From NCBI GenBank assembly GCA_051008975.1, contig JBPCXA010000025.1, forward strand, positions 1 through 39,757: DNA of 39,757 nucleotides, written 5' to 3'. Source of the stretch: Persebacter sp051008975 (GTDB lineage: Bacteria > Pseudomonadota > Gammaproteobacteria > Tethybacterales > Persebacteraceae). The notes under the pieces were generated by a model. That model was not told the origin of the DNA. It ran no database searches and was given only the letters and a program-made list of their open reading frames with translations. Shown here in pieces: positions 1 to 7,615 of this stretch. Every line of letters begins with the position of its first letter. The first letter of the stretch is position 1. The position numbers and the translations under genes were made by a program.

Positions 1-732
1 ATCAATCGTTCCAAACCGTTCGATAAACGTGCACACCGCGAGAAACGCTTTAACAATCGTCGCCAGAACAAACTCCCACCCAGTATTCGGGCGAATCGTG
101 AATTGGAATACCGGGTGGTTTCTGAACTCAGAAAGCTGTTTCCAATAACCACGGTAATCTACGAGTATGTCAAAGCACGAACGACGCCGGGCTGTGGATT
201 CAGCCCGGTCATGGTCGGCCAGCAGCAAGCCATCGAATGGTTGTCATCAGACGGTCGTGTGGAAACGCTGTTGGGTTGGGAAACATCTCGGCTGAGAAAA
301 TATCTCGGCCTTGCGAAGTCCAGAGACAAAGCGGTACAAATGCCTGAAAGCCACGCCCATGACGCCATTGCCTTAGCAGCTAGTCATTTCGTGCGTTTTG
401 ACCGACAAGTCGATACCCGTTCGCACGGGCACGTCTGGAAAGGCAGCGTCGAGGTCACGCCGGCACCGTTCTCGGTAATTCAGCGCCCGCAACTGTATCG
501 TCGCCAGCTTCACTTCGAAAACCCGGCAAGGGGCGGAGAGAGAAAGCGCAAAGGCGGCACGGTTCATCATAGAGACCGAAATGCCGGACACAATATACGG
601 GTTGAATGCTTTCCCGACAGCAATAAGCATGCGTACCCCACGGGTGGGGTACTGAACGAGTGTGGAGCGGGAGTTGACCGAAGGCCGGCACCATGTGCCC
701 GCCGGAGGCTCGCTACGAAGCACTGCATCTAA
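1..732 (+). CDS. IscB-family RNA-guided nuclease without HNH (IsrB-like), 5' truncated
   Basis: The reading frame is open from base 1, so the gene begins outside the window. Visible in order: the arginine-rich bridge region (HREKRFNNRRQNKLPPS, bases 37-87), a RuvC-II strand with its glutamate (ITTVIYEYVKA), and a RuvC-III block (ESHAHDAIALAAS) whose HD.IA pattern carries the last catalytic aspartate. IscB proteins place a CxxC-type HNH domain between RuvC-II and RuvC-III; here only about 80 residues without Cys pairs lie between them, as in IsrB, which nicks DNA with an omega-RNA. The C-terminal part (RRQLHFENPARGG then RKRKGGT) still fits the family, but the last 55 or so residues do not look like the usual end and may be decayed. 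Guide RNA and left end are upstream, off window. Confidence 0.8.
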   Translation: MNRSKPFDKRAHREKRFNNRRQNKLPPSIRANRELEYRVVSELRKLFPITTVIYEYVKARTTPGCGFSPVMVGQQQAIEWLSSDGRVETLLGWETSRLRKYLGLAKSRDKAVQMPESHAHDAIALAASHFVRFDRQVDTRSHGHVWKGSVEVTPAPFSVIQRPQLYRRQLHFENPARGGERKRKGGTVHHRDRNAGHNIRVECFPDSNKHAYPTGGVLNECGAGVDRRPAPCARRRLATKHCI

Positions 733-743
733 CGCGCCGTCAA

Positions 744-824
744 GCGCCGGTCTGGAACCGGCGCGATGATCGGCTCAACTGAAACTCGAAAAGGACGGCA
801 ACATCGCGGCCAAGGATAGGCCGC
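744..824. other. two hairpins between the IsrB-like gene and the head operon
   Basis: Bases 744-764 form a perfect 8-bp stem (GCGCCGGT/ACCGGCGC) with a 5-base loop, and 806-824 form a 6-bp stem (GCGGCC/GGCCGC) with a 7-base loop. Neither is followed by a T-run on either strand. They probably belong to the right end of the IsrB element, which would stop just after the 3' end of the minus-strand gene at 830, but the exact boundary cannot be seen. Confidence 0.45.
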
Positions 825-829
825 ACTCA

Positions 830-1237
830 CTATATTCCGGCAAGCTCATCAAGCGTCAATCGTGCAAACCGGACGACTCTGTTAGAGTCGCCTGACTCAT
901 AATAATCGATGCCATTAGCGATTGCTCGCTTGATGATGACATCCAACAGAGTTGATGCCTGTTCCCGTGTGGTGTGTCGTTTCCAAACCGCGGTTCTTGG
1001 ACTATAGTCGATTCCAACAATCCACTCACCGTGCTCTACCTTATGCGCTGCCAGCACTGCTGGATGATGCGATTCGAGCTGCAATGGATTTGCGGTGCGA
1101 ACCGGTGGCTCATCCAGCAGCATGTCCCCATTGAGTGCTCTGTTGAAGTCCTCCGCAGTAGGATGGTCATCGTCTTTAGTGATTTTCTTTGGTCGCCCAC
1201 GCGGTCGCTGTCCGGCAGTTCGCTTGCTAGGACACAC
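830..1237 (-). CDS. hypothetical protein, last gene of the head operon
   Basis: 135 residues with no family I recognise. The N-terminus has a basic AT-hook-like patch (QRPRGRPKK, about residues 10-18), followed by an acidic stretch and a mixed alpha/beta-looking C-terminal half (EHGEWIVGIDYSPRTAVWKR). Its start overlaps the end of the scaffold gene (1227) by 11 bases, so it is co-translated with the head genes. The position after the scaffold, where phages often put the capsid gene, is odd: the capsid gene lies 27 kb away on the other strand. A head-associated or DNA-binding role is only a guess. Confidence 0.75.
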   Translation of the reverse strand: MCPSKRTAGQRPRGRPKKITKDDDHPTAEDFNRALNGDMLLDEPPVRTANPLQLESHHPAVLAAHKVEHGEWIVGIDYSPRTAVWKRHTTREQASTLLDVIIKRAIANGIDYYESGDSNRVVRFARLTLDELAGI

Positions 1238-2096
1238 GCCGGATCGTTCCTGTCGTCAAATCGGGACCTGGCGTTGGATATTTAGCGATCATGCGCTTAT
1301 AGGCTTCTGGATCTTCTCTGTAGACGCGAGTAACTTCGGTTAAATTGTAGGTCTCGGGCTTGAAGTGGACTTCGATTTCCGCATCTGGGTTACGCCGTTG
1401 TCTACCACCTGTCGCGCCACCGCCGGCCGTAATCTGCACCGGCATAAAAGCGCGGCCTTCATCCGAAGATAGCCAGTTCCTTGTGAATTCCTGGAAATCC
1501 AGCCCGTCGATTACTCCGCGCCGATCTGCGCCAATACCGATCAATTCAATGCGCGGCGCGAGAAACGCATATGCCGCGGGGGCCAGTTCATGGACACAAC
1601 CGCCTTTCATCAACTCAGGTTGCAATTCACGCTTTATGCGGTTTTCAACATCTGCTTTATACCGATCACGTTCCTCCAGGATCTGCGCCATTTCTTCGTT
1701 ATGGCGCTGTTGCGCCAATTCCTGCATTCGCTCATAATTGCGTGATTTTTCAGCTTCTTCGCGTTCTCTCTCAAGCGCAATTTGGTCGAGTTTTCGTTGT
1801 GCTTCTTTGAGTTCTTCGGCCGTTTCACTGTCCTCTTTTTCATTTCTTCTCCGTGCTCGTTTGAGCTCACTGGTAAGTTGATCATTATTTTTTGCAAGGC
1901 GTTCGAATCGCGCCTTCAAATCCGCGATTTCTTTAACCGCTGCCGCATCAGATGTTTCTGCCGATTTTTCTTCTGTTGTTTGTTCTCCTCCTTCTTCTGT
2001 TTCTGTTTCTGTTTTTGTTTCTACGTCATTTTCTACTGGTGGTTCCGCTTCTTCTGTGGTGGTGGTGGCATTAGTTGCAGCGTCGTCGGCCATCAT
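1227..2096 (-). CDS. phage scaffolding protein
   Basis: 289 residues. A highly acidic, low-complexity N-terminus (about residues 1-55, rich in T and E) is followed by a long charged coiled coil (about 60-150) and a compact C-terminal part ending with PTPGPDLTTGTIRRVS. This is the usual build of head scaffolding proteins, which fill the procapsid and are lost before packaging. It follows the MuF-like gene, as in the portal-MuF-scaffold order of many phages. A Shine-Dalgarno (GGAGG) lies just upstream of the double ATG. The 80 bp before it carry an orphan insertion-sequence end. The protein is called from composition and position; there is no catalytic motif to confirm it. Confidence 0.8.
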   Translation of the reverse strand: MMADDAATNATTTTEEAEPPVENDVETKTETETEEGGEQTTEEKSAETSDAAAVKEIADLKARFERLAKNNDQLTSELKRARRRNEKEDSETAEELKEAQRKLDQIALEREREEAEKSRNYERMQELAQQRHNEEMAQILEERDRYKADVENRIKRELQPELMKGGCVHELAPAAYAFLAPRIELIGIGADRRGVIDGLDFQEFTRNWLSSDEGRAFMPVQITAGGGATGGRQRRNPDAEIEVHFKPETYNLTEVTRVYREDPEAYKRMIAKYPTPGPDLTTGTIRRVS

Positions 2097-2117
2097 AAAC
2101 CTCCAGCGCGGTGACTC

Positions 2118-2179
2118 TACGTCTTGCTTTTAGCATTTCAGTATAAAAGCCACCTGCCTTTAGGGGGTGGAATAGTTAC
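2118..2179 (+). repeat. orphan right end of an IS200/IS605 (tnpB) element
   Basis: This 62-bp sequence is the perfect reverse complement of 39552-39613, where it forms the end of a tnpB gene plus the element's right end. The copy here contains the last codons of that tnpB, its TAG stop, and the terminal hairpin (CCACC...GGTGG, 2150-2170). No tnpB, tnpA or left end accompanies it. It sits exactly between the MuF and scaffold genes and supplies the TAA stop codon of the MuF gene (2176-2178). Confidence 0.85.
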
Positions 2180-3144
2180 ATTGGGTTAACGCGATGTTCA
2201 GCGTGTCGCCAAAACTCGCGATAAGAAAGTTGACCAGCCTTCACGTGTTTTGCGCGTGCCCGGCCGACGCTGCGGGCAAGCCAATCAACAGGTTGAGATT
2301 GCAACCATGCATCGGGTTGCAAAATGACGTTGGAAATACCTGCGAGATCCTCAAGTCGATCGTGCTGTCGTAAGCCCACGACAATCGATCGGCATCCAGG
2401 ATGTCTGGGTGGTACAGGACCTTCACCAAGAGCTGAGATGTTGCCGTGAAGGCTCATGCAACTCATCGTAGTACGTAAATTAGATGGACGAATGTCCCAG
2501 ATAGCTAGATAGGCGTAACGTGTAATCGAGGGTGACGCTTGATACAATGCGATACGACTATGCGTGCTAATCGCGTGCATGGCTGTATGCACAGTAGTGC
2601 GCAGATGCCGTTGCATTGGAGCGCGCAGATGGGGATGGAGATCACCAGTGTGATCGAGCAATCGCCGCGCTACTTGATCCGCATTGAGCCCTTGGCTATG
2701 CCAGGCACGTACTTGATTTTCGAGATCGCGCCGGCCGTAGCTGACAGTTCGGGCGATGAGCTCAGCGACGGTGAGGGCGCGCATTGCCGGCATGGCGTGA
2801 TTCATGGCCCGCGGGTAGATGGCTTTGGGGAGCGCTCTACGTTTTCCAAGCCAGCCGACTAACAGATCGCGTTGAAAATGGGTTTCCGCCCGCACATATG
2901 AACGCAATTCCCGTTTTAGGATAACCACCATCTCGCTCATGCCGTCTCGGCTCAGGGCGCGAAGACGTTGAAAGAGTCGATGCCATTGGATCGGCGACTT
3001 AGGGTTTCTGTCGCGCAGTATGGCCGCTATCGCGGCGTTCATGTTGTCGATAGGGGCCAATGCCTTGCCAATGACGCCAACGCCAGCCTGGCGCGTGCTC
3101 AGGGTGTGGCGCAGGGATTCAGCCAGATAGTCGGAGAGTTCCAT
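2176..3144 (-). CDS. MuF-like phage head morphogenesis protein
   Basis: 322 residues. The mainly helical N-terminal two thirds are followed by the family signature: a Cys followed by LHG, a glycine-rich turn, then PPRHPGCRSIVV (about residues 235-258), as in Mu gpF / SPP1 gp7 minor head proteins, which join the portal region inside the capsid and may enter the host with the DNA. It lies between portal and scaffold, as expected. Its last sense codons (RVNPM) run straight into the orphan insertion-sequence end, whose terminal TTA (read as TAA) is the stop, so the native C-terminus may have been different. Confidence 0.85.
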   Translation of the reverse strand: MELSDYLAESLRHTLSTRQAGVGVIGKALAPIDNMNAAIAAILRDRNPKSPIQWHRLFQRLRALSRDGMSEMVVILKRELRSYVRAETHFQRDLLVGWLGKRRALPKAIYPRAMNHAMPAMRALTVAELIARTVSYGRRDLENQVRAWHSQGLNADQVARRLLDHTGDLHPHLRAPMQRHLRTTVHTAMHAISTHSRIALYQASPSITRYAYLAIWDIRPSNLRTTMSCMSLHGNISALGEGPVPPRHPGCRSIVVGLRQHDRLEDLAGISNVILQPDAWLQSQPVDWLARSVGRARAKHVKAGQLSYREFWRHAEHRVNPM

Positions 3145-3156
3145 TTTTTTCGTTGT

Positions 3157-3534
3157 TTACGGCGGGCGCCCGCGCGGATTCGCGCCAAACCCGCCGCCAG
3201 CAGGCGCTGTGGGCTGGCTGACGGTGTGTTCTGCGAGTTGCTCTTTGACCGCCACGGCCCGTTCGTCGATCTCAAGCTCCCGCAGAGTCGTCCCGTCGTG
3301 GACGGGGGGCGGGACTTGAGACTCGATATCGTCTAATTCCTGGTGAAATGTCTTGCTTCCGGCGATGAGTTCTCCGCGCTTGAGAAGGTCAAAAAAGGCG
3401 CCATGGGAAAGGAGGCCGGCTTGTACGGCCTCAAGCCCGACTTTCATCAGAGCGGGATCCATATCCTCGGGAAGGAAATCGGTATTCAGGCGGAAATAGA
3501 TTTTGCCCTTGCGGAAGGTTTCGTCAGTGAGCAT
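3157..3534 (-). CDS. C-terminal piece of a DUF4055-type portal protein
   Basis: 125 residues. The first part (GKIYFRLNTDFLPEDMDP, then a helix leading to LLKRGEL) is what normally follows the helical domain of DUF4055 portals, but here it is separate from the 445-residue portal upstream. It is in the same frame as the small ORF before it and separated from that ORF by one TGA and four sense codons. No good Shine-Dalgarno is visible before the ATG, so it may be made by re-initiation. The C-terminus is Pro/Gly rich. Whether it assembles with the larger portal fragment cannot be told from sequence. Confidence 0.7.
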   Translation of the reverse strand: MLTDETFRKGKIYFRLNTDFLPEDMDPALMKVGLEAVQAGLLSHGAFFDLLKRGELIAGSKTFHQELDDIESQVPPPVHDGTTLRELEIDERAVAVKEQLAEHTVSQPTAPAGGGFGANPRGRPP

Positions 3535-3549
3535 GTATTTCGGTGTCCG

Positions 3550-3765
3550 TCAAAGAGAGACCACAGACCAATTTTTGGCACGTAGTTCTTCTGTGTCGAG
3601 CTTATAAGACGTCGTCTCAACTAGACCGAAGTCGCAGTGTTCTTTAGTCCAAGGACAATGGGCTTGAATGATTTCTCTTCCTGATAGACCGTTTGCAGCT
3701 ACTGCGACATTTCTGCATGTGCGGCATCCTTCGATTATGAGACGCGGCATATCGTCGTCGATCAT
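3550..3765 (-). CDS. small Cys-rich protein inserted in the portal gene
   Basis: 71 residues. Two Cys pairs (CRTC near residue 14 and HCPWTKEHC near residue 37) could bind a metal; otherwise unrecognised. Its ATG overlaps the portal stop in a TGATG arrangement, so translation is coupled to the portal fragment. Its own TGA is followed in the same frame by the portal C-terminal piece. It is therefore the inserted part that splits the portal, either as an independent gene or as the remnant of a larger insertion. Confidence 0.6.
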   Translation of the reverse strand: MIDDDMPRLIIEGCRTCRNVAVAANGLSGREIIQAHCPWTKEHCDFGLVETTSYKLDTEELRAKNWSVVSL

Positions 3766-5102
3766 CAGGCTGCCTCAGCCTCGTCATCATTCGTTTCTAC
3801 GCCCATCCAATCTGCCGTGAAGTGCAGTAGCTCGACCATTTGCGCCGATACAGAATGGCAAATCTTGGCCAGTCGGGAGGTTTCCGCGACGTTTCGTAGG
3901 CGTGATGCCGTCGCCGTTTGTTCGGCGGCTTGCGCGGATTCCGGCATGAGCTCACGCGCGCCGATTTGACTCATCTCACGTTTTGTTTCGAGCAAGGCAT
4001 CAACCGACGGTTGTAGCCCTTGGCCCGTAAATTCTAGAATCTCATAACGGGTGGCGGGATCGGATGAGTGGATCCAAAAGTCCGGGCCGACAGCGCGGGG
4101 GACTTCGTGGCGTTGAATGCCGGTGGCAGTACGTGTCGGCATTGCGGCATGGTGGCGGCCATGATCATAGTCGACTTGGACCCGCCAGTGGTAGAGATTG
4201 AGCTCAGCAAGATCGTAGAGCACTGGCTTTTGCACATCAAAACCGCGATTGACGGATGCAAACATAAACATCGGAATTTGCGTAAGTGGCTGAGATCGAC
4301 GCAGTGGGACGTGTTCCGCAACGAGGCGTGCGGTATTCGATGTTTTCTCGAGAGTGCTATCGAATATGGCAAGGGGGGGCGCGACGTTCCCCGTTAGGCT
4401 TTCTCGCCATACTCGTTGTACATATTCTCCGTCCATGAGTTCGAATGTGCGATATTGCGTCACGAGGCGACGCTCAAATACATCTCCAACCGTCGCTTCT
4501 TCTTCTTCCTCTGCAATGACGGCATATTGAAGGGTATTCACATTGTTAATAAATTGCTCGTACCAATTGATCAATTCCTCCGCCTTGTAGAGCACCCATC
4601 TCGGCATGATCCCGTTGCCCGTTGGGTTGTCTTCATCAAACTCTGGAAATTCAACGAGGACGACGATCCGATTTTGGCGCAATACCTCGTCAAGAATTTG
4701 CATGGTGAACGTGATCAAGGTATCACCACGACCGTTGACGTTTTGGAAAAATTCGGTCATGCCGTCTGGGGCTTCGATGAGCGGATCTTTACGAAACACC
4801 AAGCCAGTCATCAAATCGACAGTTTGCCCGAACGCGCCGAGGTATTTCGCGCGCTGCAACATCGCGGCGTATTGATCATCTGTTTGTCGAGTGTCTATTT
4901 GTGGCAGGGCTTCCTCATCGTATGCCGCATTCGTTGTGTCAATATTGCCGTCTTTCGGTGCAAGGCCACCAAGGCGTGGCACGTAACGCTCGCCAGCTGC
5001 ACGTACGGCGTCAGCGCCCTCAGAGAGGTCGCGACATTTCGTCCACTTTGGCAGCATCAGAGCGTAATCTGGATGGCGGGAGGTGACGGGCATGTCGCTC
5101 AA
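3765..5102 (-). CDS. phage portal protein (DUF4055 type), N-terminal and central part
   Basis: 445 residues. The start HPDYALMLPKWTKCRDLSEG and the YVPRLGG motif are typical of DUF4055 portals, the dodecameric ring through which DNA enters and leaves the head. The central part (YDLAELNLYHW, then QIGARELMPESAQAAEQTATAS) and the final helix (SVSAQMVELLHFTADWMGV) also fit. In intact relatives a beta-rich segment of about 100 residues follows that helix; here it is encoded separately at 3157-3534. The gene overlaps terL by four bases (ATGA), so the two are co-translated. Confidence 0.85.
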   Translation of the reverse strand: MSDMPVTSRHPDYALMLPKWTKCRDLSEGADAVRAAGERYVPRLGGLAPKDGNIDTTNAAYDEEALPQIDTRQTDDQYAAMLQRAKYLGAFGQTVDLMTGLVFRKDPLIEAPDGMTEFFQNVNGRGDTLITFTMQILDEVLRQNRIVVLVEFPEFDEDNPTGNGIMPRWVLYKAEELINWYEQFINNVNTLQYAVIAEEEEEATVGDVFERRLVTQYRTFELMDGEYVQRVWRESLTGNVAPPLAIFDSTLEKTSNTARLVAEHVPLRRSQPLTQIPMFMFASVNRGFDVQKPVLYDLAELNLYHWRVQVDYDHGRHHAAMPTRTATGIQRHEVPRAVGPDFWIHSSDPATRYEILEFTGQGLQPSVDALLETKREMSQIGARELMPESAQAAEQTATASRLRNVAETSRLAKICHSVSAQMVELLHFTADWMGVETNDDEAEAA

Positions 5103-7597
5103 GCGCCCACGGCACGCTGAGTCGAGGGAACGCGCGTAAGGATCGGATTTGTATGATTTATTATATAGCCGGCGCTATCGCACTGTGACGTAACAATACC
5201 ATTCGGATGCATAAAACATCCGAATTCTGGAACAGTGAGGCAGTAGACGGGTTGGCTAGGCGCGGACGTTACTTTTACGACGAGCAAACCCACCACAGAT
5301 GCGTGAGCAGTATTTTGTTGGTCTGCTTTTTCGTTCTTCGAACGGTTGCTCACACCAACCGCATTGACGCATTTCGTTATCCAATCCCAAAGCACGTCGC
5401 CGTGCCTGATTGCATCGTGCTGAACAAAATTTCGCTTTTTCTGTTCTTGCAGTAAAAGACGTTTTGCAATATGCACACGTTTTTTCGATGCTTTTCGTAA
5501 ATTTCGGTGGTGTTTTTCCCTTCGCAGAACATGCACGAGAGCAAAATACATTGACTGCGTATTTGTTGACAACAAAGTCGTTGTTACATTTCCGACAAAT
5601 CCGTGTTTCGTTGTCGATACCGGATAGTAACCTTCCTTTTGCTTTGCAGTTTTTACCGCAATAAAGACTGTTGGGTTTGGTGGACTTGTAGCGTTTGCCG
5701 CAAACGGTGCAAATACGGGGATATTTGCGTTCATGAAGAACGCTCGACATTTTTGAATAATGTTCTTTATGCCATATCCGACCTGCCTCAGATCGATGCC
5801 ACGCGGCAGCAGAAGGAAGAAACGTCTCTCGATCTTTATGTGTTGCCAGTTCGATGCCTCTTTTTCTTCCTTTTGGCGTATCCATATGTTCTTTAACGTG
5901 CGCAGAGCATGTGAGAAGTTCGAGATTATCGTATTTATTATTATTTTTGTTTTCATCCTTATGATGAACGTGCTAATTGTTGCCTTTGGGAAGAATGTGG
6001 TGTTTAGTCTCGTAGACGGCTCTGTGCAAATAGCGTTGAATACCGAACGCGTTCGATGCTGAAGGCGAACAAACGTAGTATCCTCGAGCGTTTTTTCTGT
6101 ATCGGATGCCGAGAAATACCTGTGTTTTCTCATCGATGACGATGGGATTCTTGAATCTTTTATGCTTTTGGATTTGTAACAATGTTTACCTGTCAATGCA
6201 TATGCTTGTGTCCATCCATCAAGCGTTAGAAATTCATGATCTGATGTACAAGTGATGTAACTGCCATTTTCGAAATCAACACGAACGCAGGGTTTATTAT
6301 CATTTTTGATGCCCGCGTTAGAATAATTAACGAAGTTACCGTAAGGACCAAGTACTTTTCCGCATATCGGTAATTTACAAAATGGGATGTCTCCGCCAGG
6401 TGTCCGTACTCTTACATCCCCCGTAAAGCAGATATCATCCCAACGGCCCTCTCCTTTCTCCGGTAATCCATTTTTCCAAACCTGTTGCTCTAATCCTTTG
6501 GTGAGATGTTTGCAACGCTTTGTGTTCACTTTCAGACAACGTTGACCGAGCCCATTGAGAATCATCGCGTTGACAGCCATTACGCGATGTTTGATGGGGG
6601 GGTTCTTTGGGTTTTTGATGATCCGATAGCCGCGGTCTCTAACCAGCGATAAATCCGCTTCTGTTGCGTTTGTAGAATGCCGATGGTCCCCAGTGGCATC
6701 GGGATAGATTGTAATGGGCCACCGTGAGTAACGTTCTTCTAGTACATTGAGTAGAGACGGTGTATCGCGTTCATTGACTATTTCATCAACGAAATGAATT
6801 TGTTTATTTCGTCTAACCGCCACCGAAGCGCACATTCTGTTAACGTTGAAATCCATGCCAACCATTAAATGCTCGTGATGGGTTGGCTCTGTATCACAAT
6901 GATTCTCATGCCGATCAAAGTCGGCATAGACGGATCCCGCAGTAAGATTGACAAAGCGTCCCTCAAGGTAGGCTTGAACAAGCGCTGGACTGTAACTTTC
7001 GCGTAATGTGGTGACGTAGTCGTGTGGGAGATAAGGGTTGCTGCTTGAGGGAGCGCGGATGTAGGTATATCCTTCTTTCGGATTCTCCACCCATCGCTCA
7101 TAGAGAAAGTGAAATCCTTCCGGAGTACTCGCCGTGAAGACTTGATTGATGGCTCCCCTAGGAGGCGGCTTTCTATTTCTGGATATGATCCGATTCCACG
7201 CTTCCCGTGCTTTTTCTGCGGGTATTGTGTCCAGTTCATCGACAAAACTGAACATAACTTCAAAGCCAATGATGCGAGAAGGTCTCTCCATAGAGATACA
7301 ACGGATAGAACCAACGCCCGGTATCGTGAAAAGACTGTCATGCTTGTTGAATATGTATTGGATCCCGGCATTCTCAAGGATCTCCATGAGAGTCGGAATA
7401 AGTACCATGTGCGCAAGATTATATGTTGGTTCATAGTACGCAATGTCGATTAGTTCTTTGTATTGAAGTAAAAGAGATATTCCACGAACAATGAGAGCTC
7501 TACTCTTACCAGATCCAAATCCTGCAACGAAGAGAGGAAATTTGTCCCGCATATGGAAAAATTCCCATTGCGGATCGGTCAATTCTAGCTTGAACAT
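5099..7597 (-). CDS. terL: terminase large subunit interrupted by an intein
   Basis: 832 residues in one frame, of which 416 are the mature terminase and 416 an intein. The ATPase half has a Walker A (GFGSGKS, residues 26-32) and a Walker B (VMFSFVDE, 114-121). The nuclease half has GMDFNV (Asp249), YPDATGD (298-304) and, split by the intein, WDDI plus CDSAGYIIN, the last acidic site. The enzyme cuts and pumps phage DNA into the procapsid. The intein sits within the conserved nuclease motif at the DDI|C junction, so the phage depends on splicing. The C-terminal extein is 27 residues. Its gene overlaps the portal by four bases. Confidence 0.92.
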   Translation of the reverse strand: MFKLELTDPQWEFFHMRDKFPLFVAGFGSGKSRALIVRGISLLLQYKELIDIAYYEPTYNLAHMVLIPTLMEILENAGIQYIFNKHDSLFTIPGVGSIRCISMERPSRIIGFEVMFSFVDELDTIPAEKAREAWNRIISRNRKPPPRGAINQVFTASTPEGFHFLYERWVENPKEGYTYIRAPSSSNPYLPHDYVTTLRESYSPALVQAYLEGRFVNLTAGSVYADFDRHENHCDTEPTHHEHLMVGMDFNVNRMCASVAVRRNKQIHFVDEIVNERDTPSLLNVLEERYSRWPITIYPDATGDHRHSTNATEADLSLVRDRGYRIIKNPKNPPIKHRVMAVNAMILNGLGQRCLKVNTKRCKHLTKGLEQQVWKNGLPEKGEGRWDDICFTGDVRVRTPGGDIPFCKLPICGKVLGPYGNFVNYSNAGIKNDNKPCVRVDFENGSYITCTSDHEFLTLDGWTQAYALTGKHCYKSKSIKDSRIPSSSMRKHRYFSASDTEKTLEDTTFVRLQHRTRSVFNAICTEPSTRLNTTFFPKATISTFIIRMKTKIIINTIISNFSHALRTLKNIWIRQKEEKEASNWQHIKIERRFFLLLPRGIDLRQVGYGIKNIIQKCRAFFMNANIPVFAPFAANATSPPNPTVFIAVKTAKQKEGYYPVSTTKHGFVGNVTTTLLSTNTQSMYFALVHVLRREKHHRNLRKASKKRVHIAKRLLLQEQKKRNFVQHDAIRHGDVLWDWITKCVNAVGVSNRSKNEKADQQNTAHASVVGLLVVKVTSAPSQPVYCLTVPEFGCFMHPNGIVTSQCDSAGYIINHTNPILTRVPSTQRAVGA
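5183..6430 (-). other. intein in TerL (416 residues)
   Basis: Residues 390-805 of the TerL frame. Block A is CFTGDVRVRTPGG with nucleophile Cys390; block B is TCTSDHEFLTLDGW with the expected T..H; block F is VYCLTVPEFGCF; block G is HPNGIVTSQ followed by Cys as the +1 extein residue. The terminal pair Ser-Gln replaces the usual His-Asn; Gln ends are known but less common. The middle of the splicing frame has no endonuclease; that is encoded in another frame (separate entry). Exteins rejoin as DDI-CDSAGY, a sensible terminase sequence. Confidence 0.85.
5256..6182 (-). pseudogene. HNH homing endonuclease with zinc-finger array, out of frame inside the intein and broken by an amber codon
   Basis: In a frame different from the intein, two stretches join across one TAG (5973-5975). 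The upstream part ends with LHRAVYETKHHILPKGNN and the downstream part continues HVHHKDENKNNNKYDNLELL, together a textbook HNH motif. Then four tandem treble-clef-like fingers follow (CTVC..YCGKNC, CRKC..FCSRAC, CAYC..FCSARC, CGWC..YCSRIC). Such endonucleases normally spread their intein and would be in the splicing frame. Here a one-base loss near 6190-6100 and a one-base gain near 5260 would explain the shift. The nuclease is probably dead; the 209-residue finger part (5256-5885, ATG start) could still be made alone. Confidence 0.75.
7001..7077. repeat. 77-bp duplicated segment, terL copy
   Basis: This stretch inside terL (encoding YIRAPSSSNPYLPHDYVTTL) recurs in the same orientation at 7700-7776 in the neighbouring gene, with 73 of 77 bases identical. 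In terL it codes a normal part of the ATPase domain, so this copy is taken as the source. Confidence 0.9.
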
Positions 7598-7615
7598 TCA
7601 CCAGGATTTGGTCAG

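Noticed and set aside
4416..5120. 234-codon open frame on the plus strand
   Set aside because: It is opposite the portal gene, which is a clear family member.
5973..5975. TAG reassigned as a sense codon
   Set aside because: The in-frame TAG in HNH suggested it, but several sound genes (29758, 30706, 33841, 39114) end with TAG and reading through gives no sensible extension.
6167..6192. Programmed -1 frameshift site joining intein and HNH frames
   Set aside because: A-runs are present but no slippery heptamer in the right register followed by a stable structure could be made out.
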